Shown: positions 6,559 through 13,462, counted from the first letter of the stretch. The stretch: 20,668 nt of DNA from a virus (IMGVR_UViG_3300020466_000024:1-20668), one strand, 5' to 3'. Translations and numbers: made by a program. The notes: generated by a model not told the origin, from the sequence alone.

Positions 6559-7246
6559 ACGTTTTCTCCCAAACTCTTTCAGTTATTTTTAGATCGTTCT
6601 TTAAATAATCGATAGCAGCTTCGGGATTAGTTTTATACAACTCACTAAAGTGTTTCCCGTTACCAGACTTGCCTTTGATTTTTAAAAACTTACAGAAGTT
6701 ATCCAGGGAAATGGTTTCGTTAAAAATTCCACATGCCCAGGTATCCATTAGATCAATTATGTTATCTCTCCAGTATCTGTTTTGCTGGAGAATATTTCGC
6801 GGATAGTCAACGCCACAGTGAAAACCCCTGCGAATAATATAAGGCAAATCAAACTTGCGAATATTAAAACCAATAAAAGGCTGTGGATCATAATTCCTCC
6901 AATAAGTCCAAAAGTCATTGATGATATCTGACTCACGTCCTTCGAGTATTGTGTACTTCCCGTCCCTGAGAAGACCGATTGCAATGATTTGCCCTGTGAG
7001 TGGCGAGAGTGCTGCCTTATCAAGCCAAGCGATGCGTTTCGCATCGATGGCTTTGTTAATTTTTTCTTCATCCTTGATGTTCTTTGGTGCCTCGAAATCT
7101 GGCACGAATTGCTCCAAGTCATCGGCATCCATAGGGCCGGTTTCGATGTCGAAAAATGTAGGCTCATTAATATACACTCTATCCTTCAAATCTTCGTCGC
7201 TAATTTTTGGAAAGGTCGTTGTCCGTTCTCGTTTAAAACGGGACAT
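6551..7246 (-). CDS. DEDD 3'-5' exonuclease, PolB-exonuclease-like, stand-alone
   Basis: A 231-aa protein from the ATG at 7246. This start is preferred over the ATG at 7252 because AGGAGG lies 6 nt upstream of it but touches the other. The DnaQ-like motifs are ExoI FDIET (D33, E35), ExoII GFNIRKFDLPYI (N128, D133) and ExoIII YLKNDLKIT (D218). It resembles the exonuclease domain of family B polymerases without a polymerase domain. It may proofread for the host polymerase or process ends during recombination with the SSB and resolvase-like partners. The ribosome site is made of the codons for the acidic tail of the upstream SSB-like gene. Confidence 0.88.
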   Translation of the reverse strand: MSRFKRERTTTFPKISDEDLKDRVYINEPTFFDIETGPMDADDLEQFVPDFEAPKNIKDEEKINKAIDAKRIAWLDKAALSPLTGQIIAIGLLRDGKYTILEGRESDIINDFWTYWRNYDPQPFIGFNIRKFDLPYIIRRGFHCGVDYPRNILQQNRYWRDNIIDLMDTWACGIFNETISLDNFCKFLKIKGKSGNGKHFSELYKTNPEAAIDYLKNDLKITERVWEKTCG

Positions 7247-7838
7247 CGTCATCCTCCTCTTCTACTACCTGGGGTGCAGGGGCAGGAGCTGGAGGTTGTG
7301 TTTTCTTTGGAGCTGGTGCGGGAGTTGGAGTTGACACTTCTTCAGCCGGCACCAGTTGCCACTCACCATCTATTTTAGTCATCAACTTGCGTTTCAATGA
7401 TGCATCAATAATTAAATCATTAGATTTTTTAGGTGGCTTAATTTTAGAAATGTAACTTCTTTTGCCCCCACCATTTTCAGGAGTGAAGTCATCAATCATA
7501 ATTGTAGCTTTGACACCGATTAATTTATCAAAATGAAAATCACTAAAATCAACAGGCTTTTCATCTCTCCAAGATTTTAATGCTTTATAAAGATTACCAC
7601 TTGAAGATGTAGTGTTATTATATGTTTTGCGAATTGTCATTGGCTCACCGTCAGCCGTCTTTTGACCAACCATAAAATCAATTGCTATTCGTTCTTGTAC
7701 ACCAAAATCACCAGCGTTGTATTCTGGTATATGGTACCAATCGATGCATATAGCATCGTGCATTCCTACTTCTACTTGTTCCCAGGATCCAGCTTCTGCA
7801 GTTGCACTCGCTTCTCCTGTACTACTTATTTTTCCCAT
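7233..7838 (-). CDS. Single-stranded DNA-binding protein-like, with acidic DDDVPF tail
   Basis: Read from the ATG at 7838 it has 201 residues. A GTG at 7895 would add 19 residues and I consider it less likely. The core (SWEQVEVGMHDAICIDWYHIPEY...ERIAIDFMVG...MTIRKTYNNTTSSSGNLYKALKSWR...KLIGVKATIMIDDF) is beta-rich and OB-fold-like. A Pro/Ala linker (TPTPAPAPKKTQPPAPAPAP) leads to the tail EEEDDDVPF, nearly the same as the partner-binding tip of bacterial SSB (DDDIPF). It should coat ssDNA and recruit the co-transcribed exonuclease, nuclease and primase-helicase. The fold is inferred. The tail is plain in the sequence. Confidence 0.8.
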   Translation of the reverse strand: MGKISSTGEASATAEAGSWEQVEVGMHDAICIDWYHIPEYNAGDFGVQERIAIDFMVGQKTADGEPMTIRKTYNNTTSSSGNLYKALKSWRDEKPVDFSDFHFDKLIGVKATIMIDDFTPENGGGKRSYISKIKPPKKSNDLIIDASLKRKLMTKIDGEWQLVPAEEVSTPTPAPAPKKTQPPAPAPAPQVVEEEDDDVPF

Positions 7839-7856
7839 GTTAGTTTTTTCTTCGTC

Positions 7857-7875
7857 AGTTAGCTTCGTGCTAACT
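7857..7875. promoter_or_regulatory. Small hairpin just upstream of the SSB start
   Basis: AGTTAGC (7857-7863) and GCTAACT (7869-7875) form a perfect 7-bp stem with a 5-nt loop, 18 nt before the ATG at 7838. If translation begins at 7838 it would fold in the leader and could tune SSB synthesis. If the GTG at 7895 is used it lies within coding sequence. Confidence 0.35.
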
Positions 7876-7921
7876 TGTCTTGTACCCAGGGGCACCTTCT
7901 TAATTGAGGGTGTCCCGAATT

Positions 7922-8095
7922 TTATCCACCAAGTCTCACACGCTTTACTAATTGTGCCCGTGTTATCAGTGGGACTCTTGGCCTCAAATATGTTTTTTTG
8001 AGGTCACCACATTTAAGCATTCGATCTATTGTTGATAGACTGACTCTTAAAAATTCTGCAGCTTCTTCTCTGCGAAAAAATTGTTGATCATTCAT
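7922..8095 (-). CDS. Small excisionase-type helix-turn-helix protein
   Basis: A 57-aa protein with ATG at 8095, overlapping the RHH gene by 8 nt. FFRREEAAEFLRVSLSTIDRMLKCGDLKK is a classic HTH_17/excisionase helix-turn-helix, followed by a wing (TYLRPRVPLI) and a closing helix (RAQLVKRV). With the integrase at 11086-12771 it is the best candidate for the recombination directionality factor (Xis). A transcription regulator of the replication genes downstream is equally possible. The stop is 83 nt before the SSB ATG. Confidence 0.65.
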   Translation of the reverse strand: MNDQQFFRREEAAEFLRVSLSTIDRMLKCGDLKKTYLRPRVPLITRAQLVKRVRLGG

Positions 8096-8354
8096 TATTT
8101 CTTAAATTTTTAAACGCAATTCGTTTAAAGGCAGCGTTCTTAGATTTTTCGTAATGATCTTCAATTAAACGAAAATCTTCTGCCAATTCTATCAATTCGC
8201 TTTCAGGCAGTGTTGCAATCACTTCAATTATGTACTCAATTATTTTAGTTCTATTACAACCGATCTTTTCACTAAGATTTTTTAACAAATCTAAATGATG
8301 CTGATAAATCCTGAAACTAACTTGACCCAATTTGCTTTTATTTACATTGTTCAT
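8088..8354 (-). CDS. Ribbon-helix-helix-like DNA-binding protein
   Basis: An 88-aa protein. KLGQVSFRIYQHHLDLLKNLSEKIGCNRTKIIEYIIEVIATL has the RHH order of a beta strand (QVSFRI), helix, CNRTK turn and second helix, as in Arc/CopG/MetJ-type dimers. The C-terminus is a charged helix. It sits in the early operon 13 nt after a membrane protein gene. Such proteins usually repress their own operon. The palindromic TGTTTAACA sites would suit an RHH dimer, but which of the three RHH proteins binds them is unknown. Confidence 0.65.
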   Translation of the reverse strand: MNNVNKSKLGQVSFRIYQHHLDLLKNLSEKIGCNRTKIIEYIIEVIATLPESELIELAEDFRLIEDHYEKSKNAAFKRIAFKNLRNNE

Positions 8355-8367
8355 AATAATATTTTAT

Positions 8368-8628
8368 TTATTCGATAAATTTTTGTACTGAATATCTAAA
8401 ACAATAAAATCCAACTATTATTGAAATGATTTGTATGATTAGCTGTATTGATCCTGCTTGCAGTGATGCTTGAAATGCTTGCGGGGAACTTGCGAAAAAT
8501 GCCCCAAGTATCCCTAATAAAAAGCCTAAACAAAACATTATGGCTAATGTTGCTACTATAAAAACTATGTATGATTTTAAATATCTCATTTTGTATTCCC
8601 AAATTTGAACTTCTTTATCGAGTGGCAT
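8368..8628 (-). CDS. Small inner-membrane protein with two transmembrane helices
   Basis: An 86-aa protein. Two hydrophobic helices are at about residues 19-45 (SYIVFIVATLAIMFCLGFLLGILGAFF) and 59-79 (SIQLIIQIISIIVGFYCFRYS). Basic residues at both ends suggest both termini are cytoplasmic. The ATG at 8628 overlaps the upstream gene by 14 nt, and an ATG at 8589 (MRYLKSY) is an alternative start. The position among early regulators argues against a holin and for a role such as superinfection exclusion or host modification, but that is inference. Confidence 0.6.
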   Translation of the reverse strand: MPLDKEVQIWEYKMRYLKSYIVFIVATLAIMFCLGFLLGILGAFFASSPQAFQASLQAGSIQLIIQIISIIVGFYCFRYSVQKFIE

Positions 8629-8905
8629 TTAAACGGTATTGATACAAACCACTTTCCACATAACGCTTTACTACTTCGTGCCCTCCAAAACGTGGCTTAC
8701 GAAGATTTCTTAACTGTGCTGAAATTGATGATTGAGGATCTCCTGTCACCTCTTCGATCTCTCCCAGGGTTCTCCACTTACCATCCATCATGCATTTGTG
8801 AACCCTTTTTAATTGCCCTTTAAGCCGGCAATTATCCCTGCCTTGCTTTACATCTGAGCCATCAAATATTAAGGCACTCCAATCTAGTTTTAATTGATCA
8901 TTCAT
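8615..8905 (-). CDS. Winged-helix DNA-binding protein
   Basis: A 96-aa protein from the ATG at 8905, which overlaps the preceding stop as ATGA. A TTG at 8914 is the longer alternative. The C-terminal two-thirds (KRVHKCMMDGKWRTLGEIEEVTGDPQSSISAQLRNLRKPRFGGHEVVKRYVESGLYQYRL) is a typical winged helix: two helices, a recognition helix with SSISAQLRNLR, and a two-strand wing. Similar small proteins are common in phage early regions. It is probably a regulator or replication accessory factor. Confidence 0.7.
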   Translation of the reverse strand: MNDQLKLDWSALIFDGSDVKQGRDNCRLKGQLKRVHKCMMDGKWRTLGEIEEVTGDPQSSISAQLRNLRKPRFGGHEVVKRYVESGLYQYRLNATR

Positions 8906-9195
8906 TTTACCCAAATTTCTAATCCGTATTTATTCTTAACCAGGATCCAATTCTGTTCGCTAATGTCACCAAGCACTTTCTCCATCATTATATATTCTTT
9001 TTTAGTGAAAGCATAAGTCATTGATCTGTAACCTTTAGATTCTGCAAACTGCTTAGTTGTGTAAGCATATTCAAATGTGGGGGCAATGCGTCCAATCCAT
9101 TCCAGTAATGGTTTAGGGATTGCTTCCCGTCCTGCGAAACTTTTACGAATCGCTGAAGGTAGCTCTTGCAAAAGTTGTGAATCATTTTTGCTCAT
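8902..9195 (-). CDS. Hypothetical 97-aa phage protein
   Basis: The ATG at 9195 overlaps the preceding small RHH gene by 14 nt, with GGAAGAG upstream. The sequence (QLLQELPSAIRKSFAGREAIPKPLLEWIGRIAPTFEYAYTTKQFAES...) is helical with a short beta C-terminus (WILVKNKYGLEIWVK). No domain is recognised. It is the second gene of the leftward early operon. Confidence 0.55.
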   Translation of the reverse strand: MSKNDSQLLQELPSAIRKSFAGREAIPKPLLEWIGRIAPTFEYAYTTKQFAESKGYRSMTYAFTKKEYIMMEKVLGDISEQNWILVKNKYGLEIWVK

Positions 9196-9358
9196 TTTTT
9201 GGAGGCTCTTCCCCCAGACCCCAGTAATTTAAAATTGCAGCTCTTAAAAATTTAGACATACCCTTGTGAACTTTAGCCCCATCCCTCAAGAGCCTGTCTG
9301 TCTGAGGATCCACTCTAAACCCCCTAGTTTTGTGCTTTTTTGTTTGCAGTTGGCTCAT
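9182..9358 (-). CDS. Small RHH-like protein, first gene of the leftward early operon
   Basis: A 58-aa protein. TRGFRVDPQTDRLLRDGAKVHKGMSKFLRAAILNYWG fits a ribbon-helix-helix: strand RGFRV, helix PQTDRLLRDGAKVH, turn KGMSK and helix FLRAAILNYW. The ATG at 9358 faces the divergent control region full of TGTT/AACA palindromes, with AAGAAGG just upstream. This is the layout of an autoregulating repressor, and I consider it and the RHH gene at 9575 the two candidate master regulators. Confidence 0.65.
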   Translation of the reverse strand: MSQLQTKKHKTRGFRVDPQTDRLLRDGAKVHKGMSKFLRAAILNYWGLGEEPPKNEQK

Positions 9359-9419
9359 GCCTTCTTTTGTAGTCGTGTTTTACATGACAACACAAACATT
9401 AATTTTTCACAGTATTCAC

Positions 9420-9455
9420 AATGTTAAACATTAAAAGTTAACAAGCTGTTAACAG
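9420..9455. promoter_or_regulatory. Operator cluster near the early operon, palindromic TGTT/AACA sites
   Basis: Three sites in 36 bp: the perfect dyad AATGTT-A-AACATT (9420-9432, containing TGTTAAACA), GTTAACA (9437-9443) and the perfect palindrome CTGTTAACAG (9446-9455). They lie about 65-100 bp before the ATG at 9358 and just upstream of the plus-strand promoter. A dimeric repressor is likely to bind here. Confidence 0.6.
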
Positions 9456-9462
9456 ATTTAAT

Positions 9463-9491
9463 TTGACCCCATTGTTACTAAGGATTAGAAG
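9463..9491 (+). promoter_or_regulatory. Likely promoter of the plus-strand accessory genes
   Basis: TTGACC (9463-9468), 17-nt spacer, TAGAAG (9486-9491), pointing to the gene at 9575. Matches to sigma70 are 5/6 and 4/6. It is bracketed by operator-like sites at 9420-9455 and 9514-9526. Confidence 0.45.
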
Positions 9492-9513
9492 AATCAACCG
9501 TTCGCGGTACTGA

Positions 9514-9526
9514 TTAATGTTTAACA
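9514..9526. promoter_or_regulatory. Operator-like site between promoter and first accessory gene
   Basis: TTAATGTTTAACA is the exact 13-bp reverse complement of 9422-9434. A further near-copy, GGTTTAACA, is at 9562-9570, just before the ATG at 9575. Both lie downstream of the predicted start of transcription, where a bound repressor would block it. Confidence 0.55.
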
Positions 9527-9574
9527 AAAAAAAATTAGATATTAGACTTGGCTTATCCCCAGGTTTAACAATTT

Positions 9575-9859
9575 ATGCCAAAACCTAAAAAAACATTACG
9601 CTCATTTAGGTGTAGTGACCCATTTTGGAAGGCAATTGAAGTTGCCTCCAAGGAGGCTGGTATGAGTTGTAATGAATGGATTAACCTGGCTTGTGCCAGG
9701 GCTTTAAAGGATCCAATTGTTGGTAAAGCTACTGATTTAAACGAGGTCGCTGAGTTAGCAAACTCAGATGCCGTCATGTCTATTGCGGAAGCAATGGCTA
9801 GAACTAATAAAATTTTTGAGGAAACTGCAAAAAAATTAGGAGTAAAATATAATAAATAA
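9575..9859 (+). CDS. Ribbon-helix-helix-type protein, first gene of the accessory cassette
   Basis: A 94-aa protein. Basic start PKPKKT, then LRSFRCSDPFWKAIEVASKEAGMSCNEWINLACARAL, the pattern of an RHH domain (strand, helix, SCNEW turn, helix). A C-terminal helical tail (NEVAELANSDAVMSIAEAMARTNKIFEETAKKLG) is probably for oligomerisation. It is transcribed away from the leftward early operon and so may be the lysogenic repressor of this phage. There is no clear Shine-Dalgarno sequence before its ATG. The role is inferred from position and fold. Confidence 0.65.
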   Translation: MPKPKKTLRSFRCSDPFWKAIEVASKEAGMSCNEWINLACARALKDPIVGKATDLNEVAELANSDAVMSIAEAMARTNKIFEETAKKLGVKYNK

Positions 9860-9927
9860 AACAATGAATGTTTTTTAAATTATCAACGAGGAGCTAGACC
9901 TCACTAAAAAAGAGATAAAATAAAAAA

Positions 9928-10845
9928 ATGACTGAAAATAAAAATGATAAAGGGATTGCAAGTGTTATTTACAATCAAGGTTGTGCAGAAACAAATGCAA
10001 ATGAGCGTTTTGACAAAAATTCTAAGTGTTGGTCTTACAGATATTACGGAGCAATTGGACTTATATTTATATTGACGATTACTACCACTTGGTATGGCAC
10101 AAATAATTTTGCTAATAAGGTTGATGAAAAATCTGACCGAAAAGTTATTTGGTTTGATCGGCAGAGAGAGCATCCAAGTGAAGGTTTTGCCAAAGTTGAT
10201 GAAAAATTTCCGGCAGGATATGAAATTTGGGAGGGGTCGAAACTTATTGAGAGGTGGCATTGGAAAATTGAAAACGACCCACGAACGGATCAGTTTGGTG
10301 ATTTTATTTTAAGGTGTGTGGCAAAATATTCTGATGACGGAGCTTACATTGGATACACTGAATATCAGATGTCGGATTACCCAACCGAGGAACATGAAAA
10401 GTTTGAAAGCCTAAGAAAACCAGATGCATTAGTTTTTCACCTGTCTACTAAAAAAGGATTTGTAATTCTTAGCAAACCCACCCTGACTGCGAAATGGAAG
10501 GGAGCAAAATATATGGGTGCTGAAAAAATTTCTGATGGATTTCCTCATTCTAAAAATCACGTTCATGCATCTATGTTAATAGAAAATGAAACTGATCTGA
10601 CGTATGTTAAATGGCTAGCGGAACGCTTTAAATTTTTACAAAAAGATGTAGTGAACGCCTATCTGGCTAAAAAAGATTTTGAAGAAGTCCTTGAAAATGC
10701 TCCTGAAGCCACACAAGACGCATGGAGCAATTTTGTGGATCAAATGAATAGCGATTGCGAACAAACTCAAGCTTACATTGAGAACAAATGGCGTAATCGT
10801 AAAATTAAAGACACCGCAAATAATTATCCCCAAGGATTCCAATAA
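9928..10845 (+). CDS. Membrane-anchored protein of unknown function (one TM helix, large C-terminal domain)
   Basis: A 305-aa protein. One transmembrane helix is at about residues 40-56 (YGAIGLIFILTITTTWY). The N-terminal 38 residues carry several basic residues near the membrane, suggesting N-in/C-out topology with a periplasmic domain of about 245 residues. That domain is soluble and charged, rich in Trp/Tyr and Lys/Glu, with no motif I recognise. There is no signal peptidase site. In an opposite-strand cassette next to the integrase and lysogeny control, it is a good candidate for a superinfection-exclusion or other lysogenic-conversion protein. That is inference only. The start is A-rich with a weak AGAG ribosome site. 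Confidence 0.6.
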   Translation: MTENKNDKGIASVIYNQGCAETNANERFDKNSKCWSYRYYGAIGLIFILTITTTWYGTNNFANKVDEKSDRKVIWFDRQREHPSEGFAKVDEKFPAGYEIWEGSKLIERWHWKIENDPRTDQFGDFILRCVAKYSDDGAYIGYTEYQMSDYPTEEHEKFESLRKPDALVFHLSTKKGFVILSKPTLTAKWKGAKYMGAEKISDGFPHSKNHVHASMLIENETDLTYVKWLAERFKFLQKDVVNAYLAKKDFEEVLENAPEATQDAWSNFVDQMNSDCEQTQAYIENKWRNRKIKDTANNYPQGFQ

Positions 10846-10867
10846 TTAATAATTTTTTATACAAAAA

Positions 10868-11077
10868 ATGCTAAATCTATTTAAGAAAAAAGATGAAGAT
10901 AAACTCCCTCCAATTAGTGAGTTTCGATACGAAACAAATCCAAAAGTACTCAAGGCTGCGGCAGAGGAGTATGGCATGACGCTAGAGGAGTTTATAACAA
11001 AACTTAAACAGGAATTAGAAGATTCGATCCCTCGCTCTCCAAAAATGAAAGCTTTTAGGGAGAGGAACAATCTTTAA
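10868..11077 (+). CDS. Hypothetical 69-aa protein of the accessory cassette
   Basis: The gene starts 22 nt after the membrane-protein gene and ends 8 nt from the 3' end of the convergent integrase gene. It is highly charged and helical (LFKKKDEDKLPPISEF..., NPKVLKAAAEEYGMTLEEFITKLKQELEDS). No membrane segment or family is recognised. No ribosome site is visible before the ATG (AT-rich leader), so coupling to the preceding gene or leaderless-like initiation is possible. Confidence 0.5.
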   Translation: MLNLFKKKDEDKLPPISEFRYETNPKVLKAAAEEYGMTLEEFITKLKQELEDSIPRSPKMKAFRERNNL

Positions 11078-11085
11078 TTAGTGTT

Positions 11086-12771
11086 TTAAGCTGCAACAAT
11101 TTTATCAATAATATCGATAACATTGTCCTCCTTACTGAGATCCCCCAGGTCATCTAGCCAATCATTTTCGATCACGTCGAAATAGGTTGCATAGTGACGT
11201 TCCACAACTGCAATAGAGTTGCCTAGCAGCTTCGCTGCAGCCTCAACACCTAGCTTCTGGTATACTATGGACCCAAGGTGCTTCCTAAGCCTATAAAACA
11301 ATTTCTGTCCACCATTTGGATCTTTCCATCCTATACCTAAAAGAAAAGCATTCACTCGGTTCCAATTGCCTTCACCCCTCTGATATGCAGTTCCTTCAAG
11401 GACAAAGTCTTCAGCTTCACTGCCATCAAGTTTAGGTGCTTGTCCATTGCGTGGACAATATTGATAATTAATTGAATCAGCTACAGCCACGATTTCTTTA
11501 TAAGCTTTCTTGCTCCATCCAGTTTTCCAAGCCGCAACTCCCTGGCCTAGATATTTGTCTAAACCTAGTTCATAACGGTGGTGAGCATGAAGCACTGCCT
11601 GTGTAGTTGACCGGCAAAAGCCACTAGCATTTGCTACATCCTCAATACGAACTCCATTATCAATATGCTTTTTGTCTTTTAATTTTAGGAGCTGCTCTAA
11701 AGACCATTTACTTAATTGGATAGTATTACCTTTTTTGTTTTTCCGTTGACCCTTCTTTAAAGAAATTAATTGCCCATGAATATCTGACCATTTCAATTTA
11801 GTAATCTCAGAGTTTCTAAAGGCACCATTTAAACCAAGTAATATTGATCGGAATATATTACGCTCATCCGGTAAGTGTGAGTTTGCAAAATGCTGAAACT
11901 CCCGCTTAGTTAACTCCCAGGTTTTTTGTCCATGAGTCCCATCGGCAGGAGGAACATAATGCACACTGTAGTTGCACTCCATTTGAGGAATGTCGTTAGC
12001 AGATTTCACCGCAAATCTCTCACGATCACTAAGCTGATATGTCTCAGCCTTGTTCTCGCCAGAAATTAGTTCCTTAGTGAACAAAGCCTTAGCACGACCA
12101 AGACGTGCATTCTCATTGTAAATAACAAGCTCATATTCCTGGCTACCTTTCTCGCCTTCGCATTGAGCTTGGCTACGAGTGAACTGCTTGAACCTGGCAG
12201 TGACATCATCGTTCCAAGCGTCCTCGATGGGTTGGTTCAGAATAGCCTCAACAAACTTATGACCACTTGTAATCACAATTTTCTTTTTTGATGATTCATC
12301 TATATCCAGAACCTTACGACTTTTTTGTGCCCCAGGATCCCCTGGAGATATAGGCCAAGCTTCTTTATTCTGTCCAATATAACTTGCAGCCAGGAAATCC
12401 TTAAACACTTGTTTCTTCGTTTTACGATCAGTAAGAAACCAATACAGATTAAATATCTCACGGACTGTACGAACATTTCTCGATGCAGACTCCAGAGCTT
12501 TTATTGCTTTGATCTTTGCCTCGCCTCGATCCTTGCCAAATTGAATTAGAATTGAATCAGCAAACTTAACTGCTGTAGCTAGGTCTGCAGTTCCAGATGA
12601 TTTATCAAATCCCCCCTTGCCCTTTCTACGAACATACCACTTACCTGACCGCAAACGGAAAGTCGTGCCTCGATAATGGTAACCCTTATCGGTTGCAGTG
12701 ATATGATGCTTCTCACTATTCACCTTAAATGTGTGAGATCCTTTTTTAAGAATTTTTTCTTCCAGTGTCAT
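11086..12771 (-). CDS. int: Tyrosine site-specific recombinase (phage integrase)
   Basis: Read from the ATG at 12771 (561 aa), with AAAGGA 9-10 nt upstream. A TTG at 12807 overlapping the previous stop would add 12 residues. Numbering is from the ATG. The N-terminal 280 residues are an arm/core-binding region. Catalytic motifs are GAFRNSEITKLKW (R319), SLKKGQ (K339/K340), RLRKHLGS (R496, K497, H498), LLGNS (N518, where His or Trp is usual) and the nucleophile in ERHYATYF (Y527). The box-II His seems to be Tyr (FYRLR). About 150 residues separate the Lys strand from the second Arg, longer than usual. It integrates phage DNA at attP/attB. The attP candidate lies at 13488-13715, one gene away. 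Confidence 0.9.
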   Translation of the reverse strand: MTLEEKILKKGSHTFKVNSEKHHITATDKGYHYRGTTFRLRSGKWYVRRKGKGGFDKSSGTADLATAVKFADSILIQFGKDRGEAKIKAIKALESASRNVRTVREIFNLYWFLTDRKTKKQVFKDFLAASYIGQNKEAWPISPGDPGAQKSRKVLDIDESSKKKIVITSGHKFVEAILNQPIEDAWNDDVTARFKQFTRSQAQCEGEKGSQEYELVIYNENARLGRAKALFTKELISGENKAETYQLSDRERFAVKSANDIPQMECNYSVHYVPPADGTHGQKTWELTKREFQHFANSHLPDERNIFRSILLGLNGAFRNSEITKLKWSDIHGQLISLKKGQRKNKKGNTIQLSKWSLEQLLKLKDKKHIDNGVRIEDVANASGFCRSTTQAVLHAHHRYELGLDKYLGQGVAAWKTGWSKKAYKEIVAVADSINYQYCPRNGQAPKLDGSEAEDFVLEGTAYQRGEGNWNRVNAFLLGIGWKDPNGGQKLFYRLRKHLGSIVYQKLGVEAAAKLLGNSIAVVERHYATYFDVIENDWLDDLGDLSKEDNVIDIIDKIVAA

Positions 12772-12803
12772 GTCTTGTATTCCTTTCTTGTTGCCCCTCC
12801 AGC

Positions 12804-13403
12804 TCAAGCATATGAGCTGGTGCGAATTGCCTTACCCTCCCATTTAGAAAGAGTGCCACTGATTGGTGCCTTAACGGTACCATCACCTTGAACCAGTTTT
12901 TTAATAACCGGAGCATCCTCTACAAACTCGTTTCTACGAGGTTGTGTTAATCCCCCACAAGGTGAACCATGAAAGTCAGAAGAATTCTGACACACCTCAA
13001 TAAAGGAAACATAAGAACCCTTGACACCTACCACTTGGTAGAACTCAACATTAGTTTGATCGTAACCCCAGGATGAGTAGAGAACATCACCAACATAAAA
13101 GTGATCCTCTGCTTTCGCAGCCTTCTTTGGCTTGCGATTTTCAACCCACTTATTGATGCCCTCAATAACTCCTTGAGCATATTCATCTCTACGCTGAGAT
13201 GTAGAGAAGGTGTAATAGCAAGTAGGCCTTGCTGCAGTGCCTTTAAATATCTTCAAGTCGAAGAAGTATTTACCGTTTGCCCTGGCACCTTCTGTCTTGC
13301 AGACGATGCAGTTTTCTAGCCGATCAATTGACCAACCAGAATGCTTGTGTTGTTTAAGGATTGCCTCGCGAATTGCGAGCCGATTTGCTTTTGTATTTTT
13401 CAT
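12804..13403 (-). CDS. Phage/plasmid-type protein of unknown function with SSWGYDQTNV motif
   Basis: From the ATG at 13403 it has 199 residues. The frame stays open to 13562, but that extension crosses the GGGTGACA repeats and the operator, so I reject it. The middle holds FYVGDVLYSSWGYDQTNVEFYQVVGVKGSYVSFIEV, a signature I recall from uncharacterised proteins of plasmids and phages. The C-terminus (GTVKAPISGTLSKWEGKAIRTSSYA) resembles the end of the same proteins. The fold is probably an all-beta barrel. The stop overlaps a TTG of the integrase frame. The leader AAAGG-TACAAGACAGT is similar to that of the integrase. Confidence 0.65.
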   Translation of the reverse strand: MKNTKANRLAIREAILKQHKHSGWSIDRLENCIVCKTEGARANGKYFFDLKIFKGTAARPTCYYTFSTSQRRDEYAQGVIEGINKWVENRKPKKAAKAEDHFYVGDVLYSSWGYDQTNVEFYQVVGVKGSYVSFIEVCQNSSDFHGSPCGGLTQPRRNEFVEDAPVIKKLVQGDGTVKAPISGTLSKWEGKAIRTSSYA

Positions 13404-13453
13404 ACTGTCTTGTACCTTTCTGCCATCAGAACCCCTTCCGGTGGCTGGCGAAA

Positions 13454-13462
13454 TGTTAAACA
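13454..13462. promoter_or_regulatory. Operator-like TGTTAAACA upstream of the integrase unit
   Basis: An exact copy (reverse complement) of the 9-mer TGTTTAACA, 50 nt upstream of the ATG at 13403, placed where a promoter for the leftward int unit would be. It is 25 bp from the nearest GGGTGACA repeat. Confidence 0.5.

Noticed and set aside
7839-7895. GTG-started extension of the SSB-like protein
   Set aside because: There is no good ribosome site and it includes a 7-bp hairpin. The ATG at 7838 is simpler, although not proven.
9496-9509. ACCG-TTCG-CGGT mini hairpin as a terminator
   Set aside because: The stem is only 4 bp with no T-run, and it lies between a promoter and a gene.
9565-10260. 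Minus-strand frames of 99 and 118 aa opposite the accessory genes
   Set aside because: Leu/Ile/Phe/Ser-rich composition is typical of the antisense of Lys/Asn-rich genes, and the plus-strand frames carry recognisable RHH and TM features.
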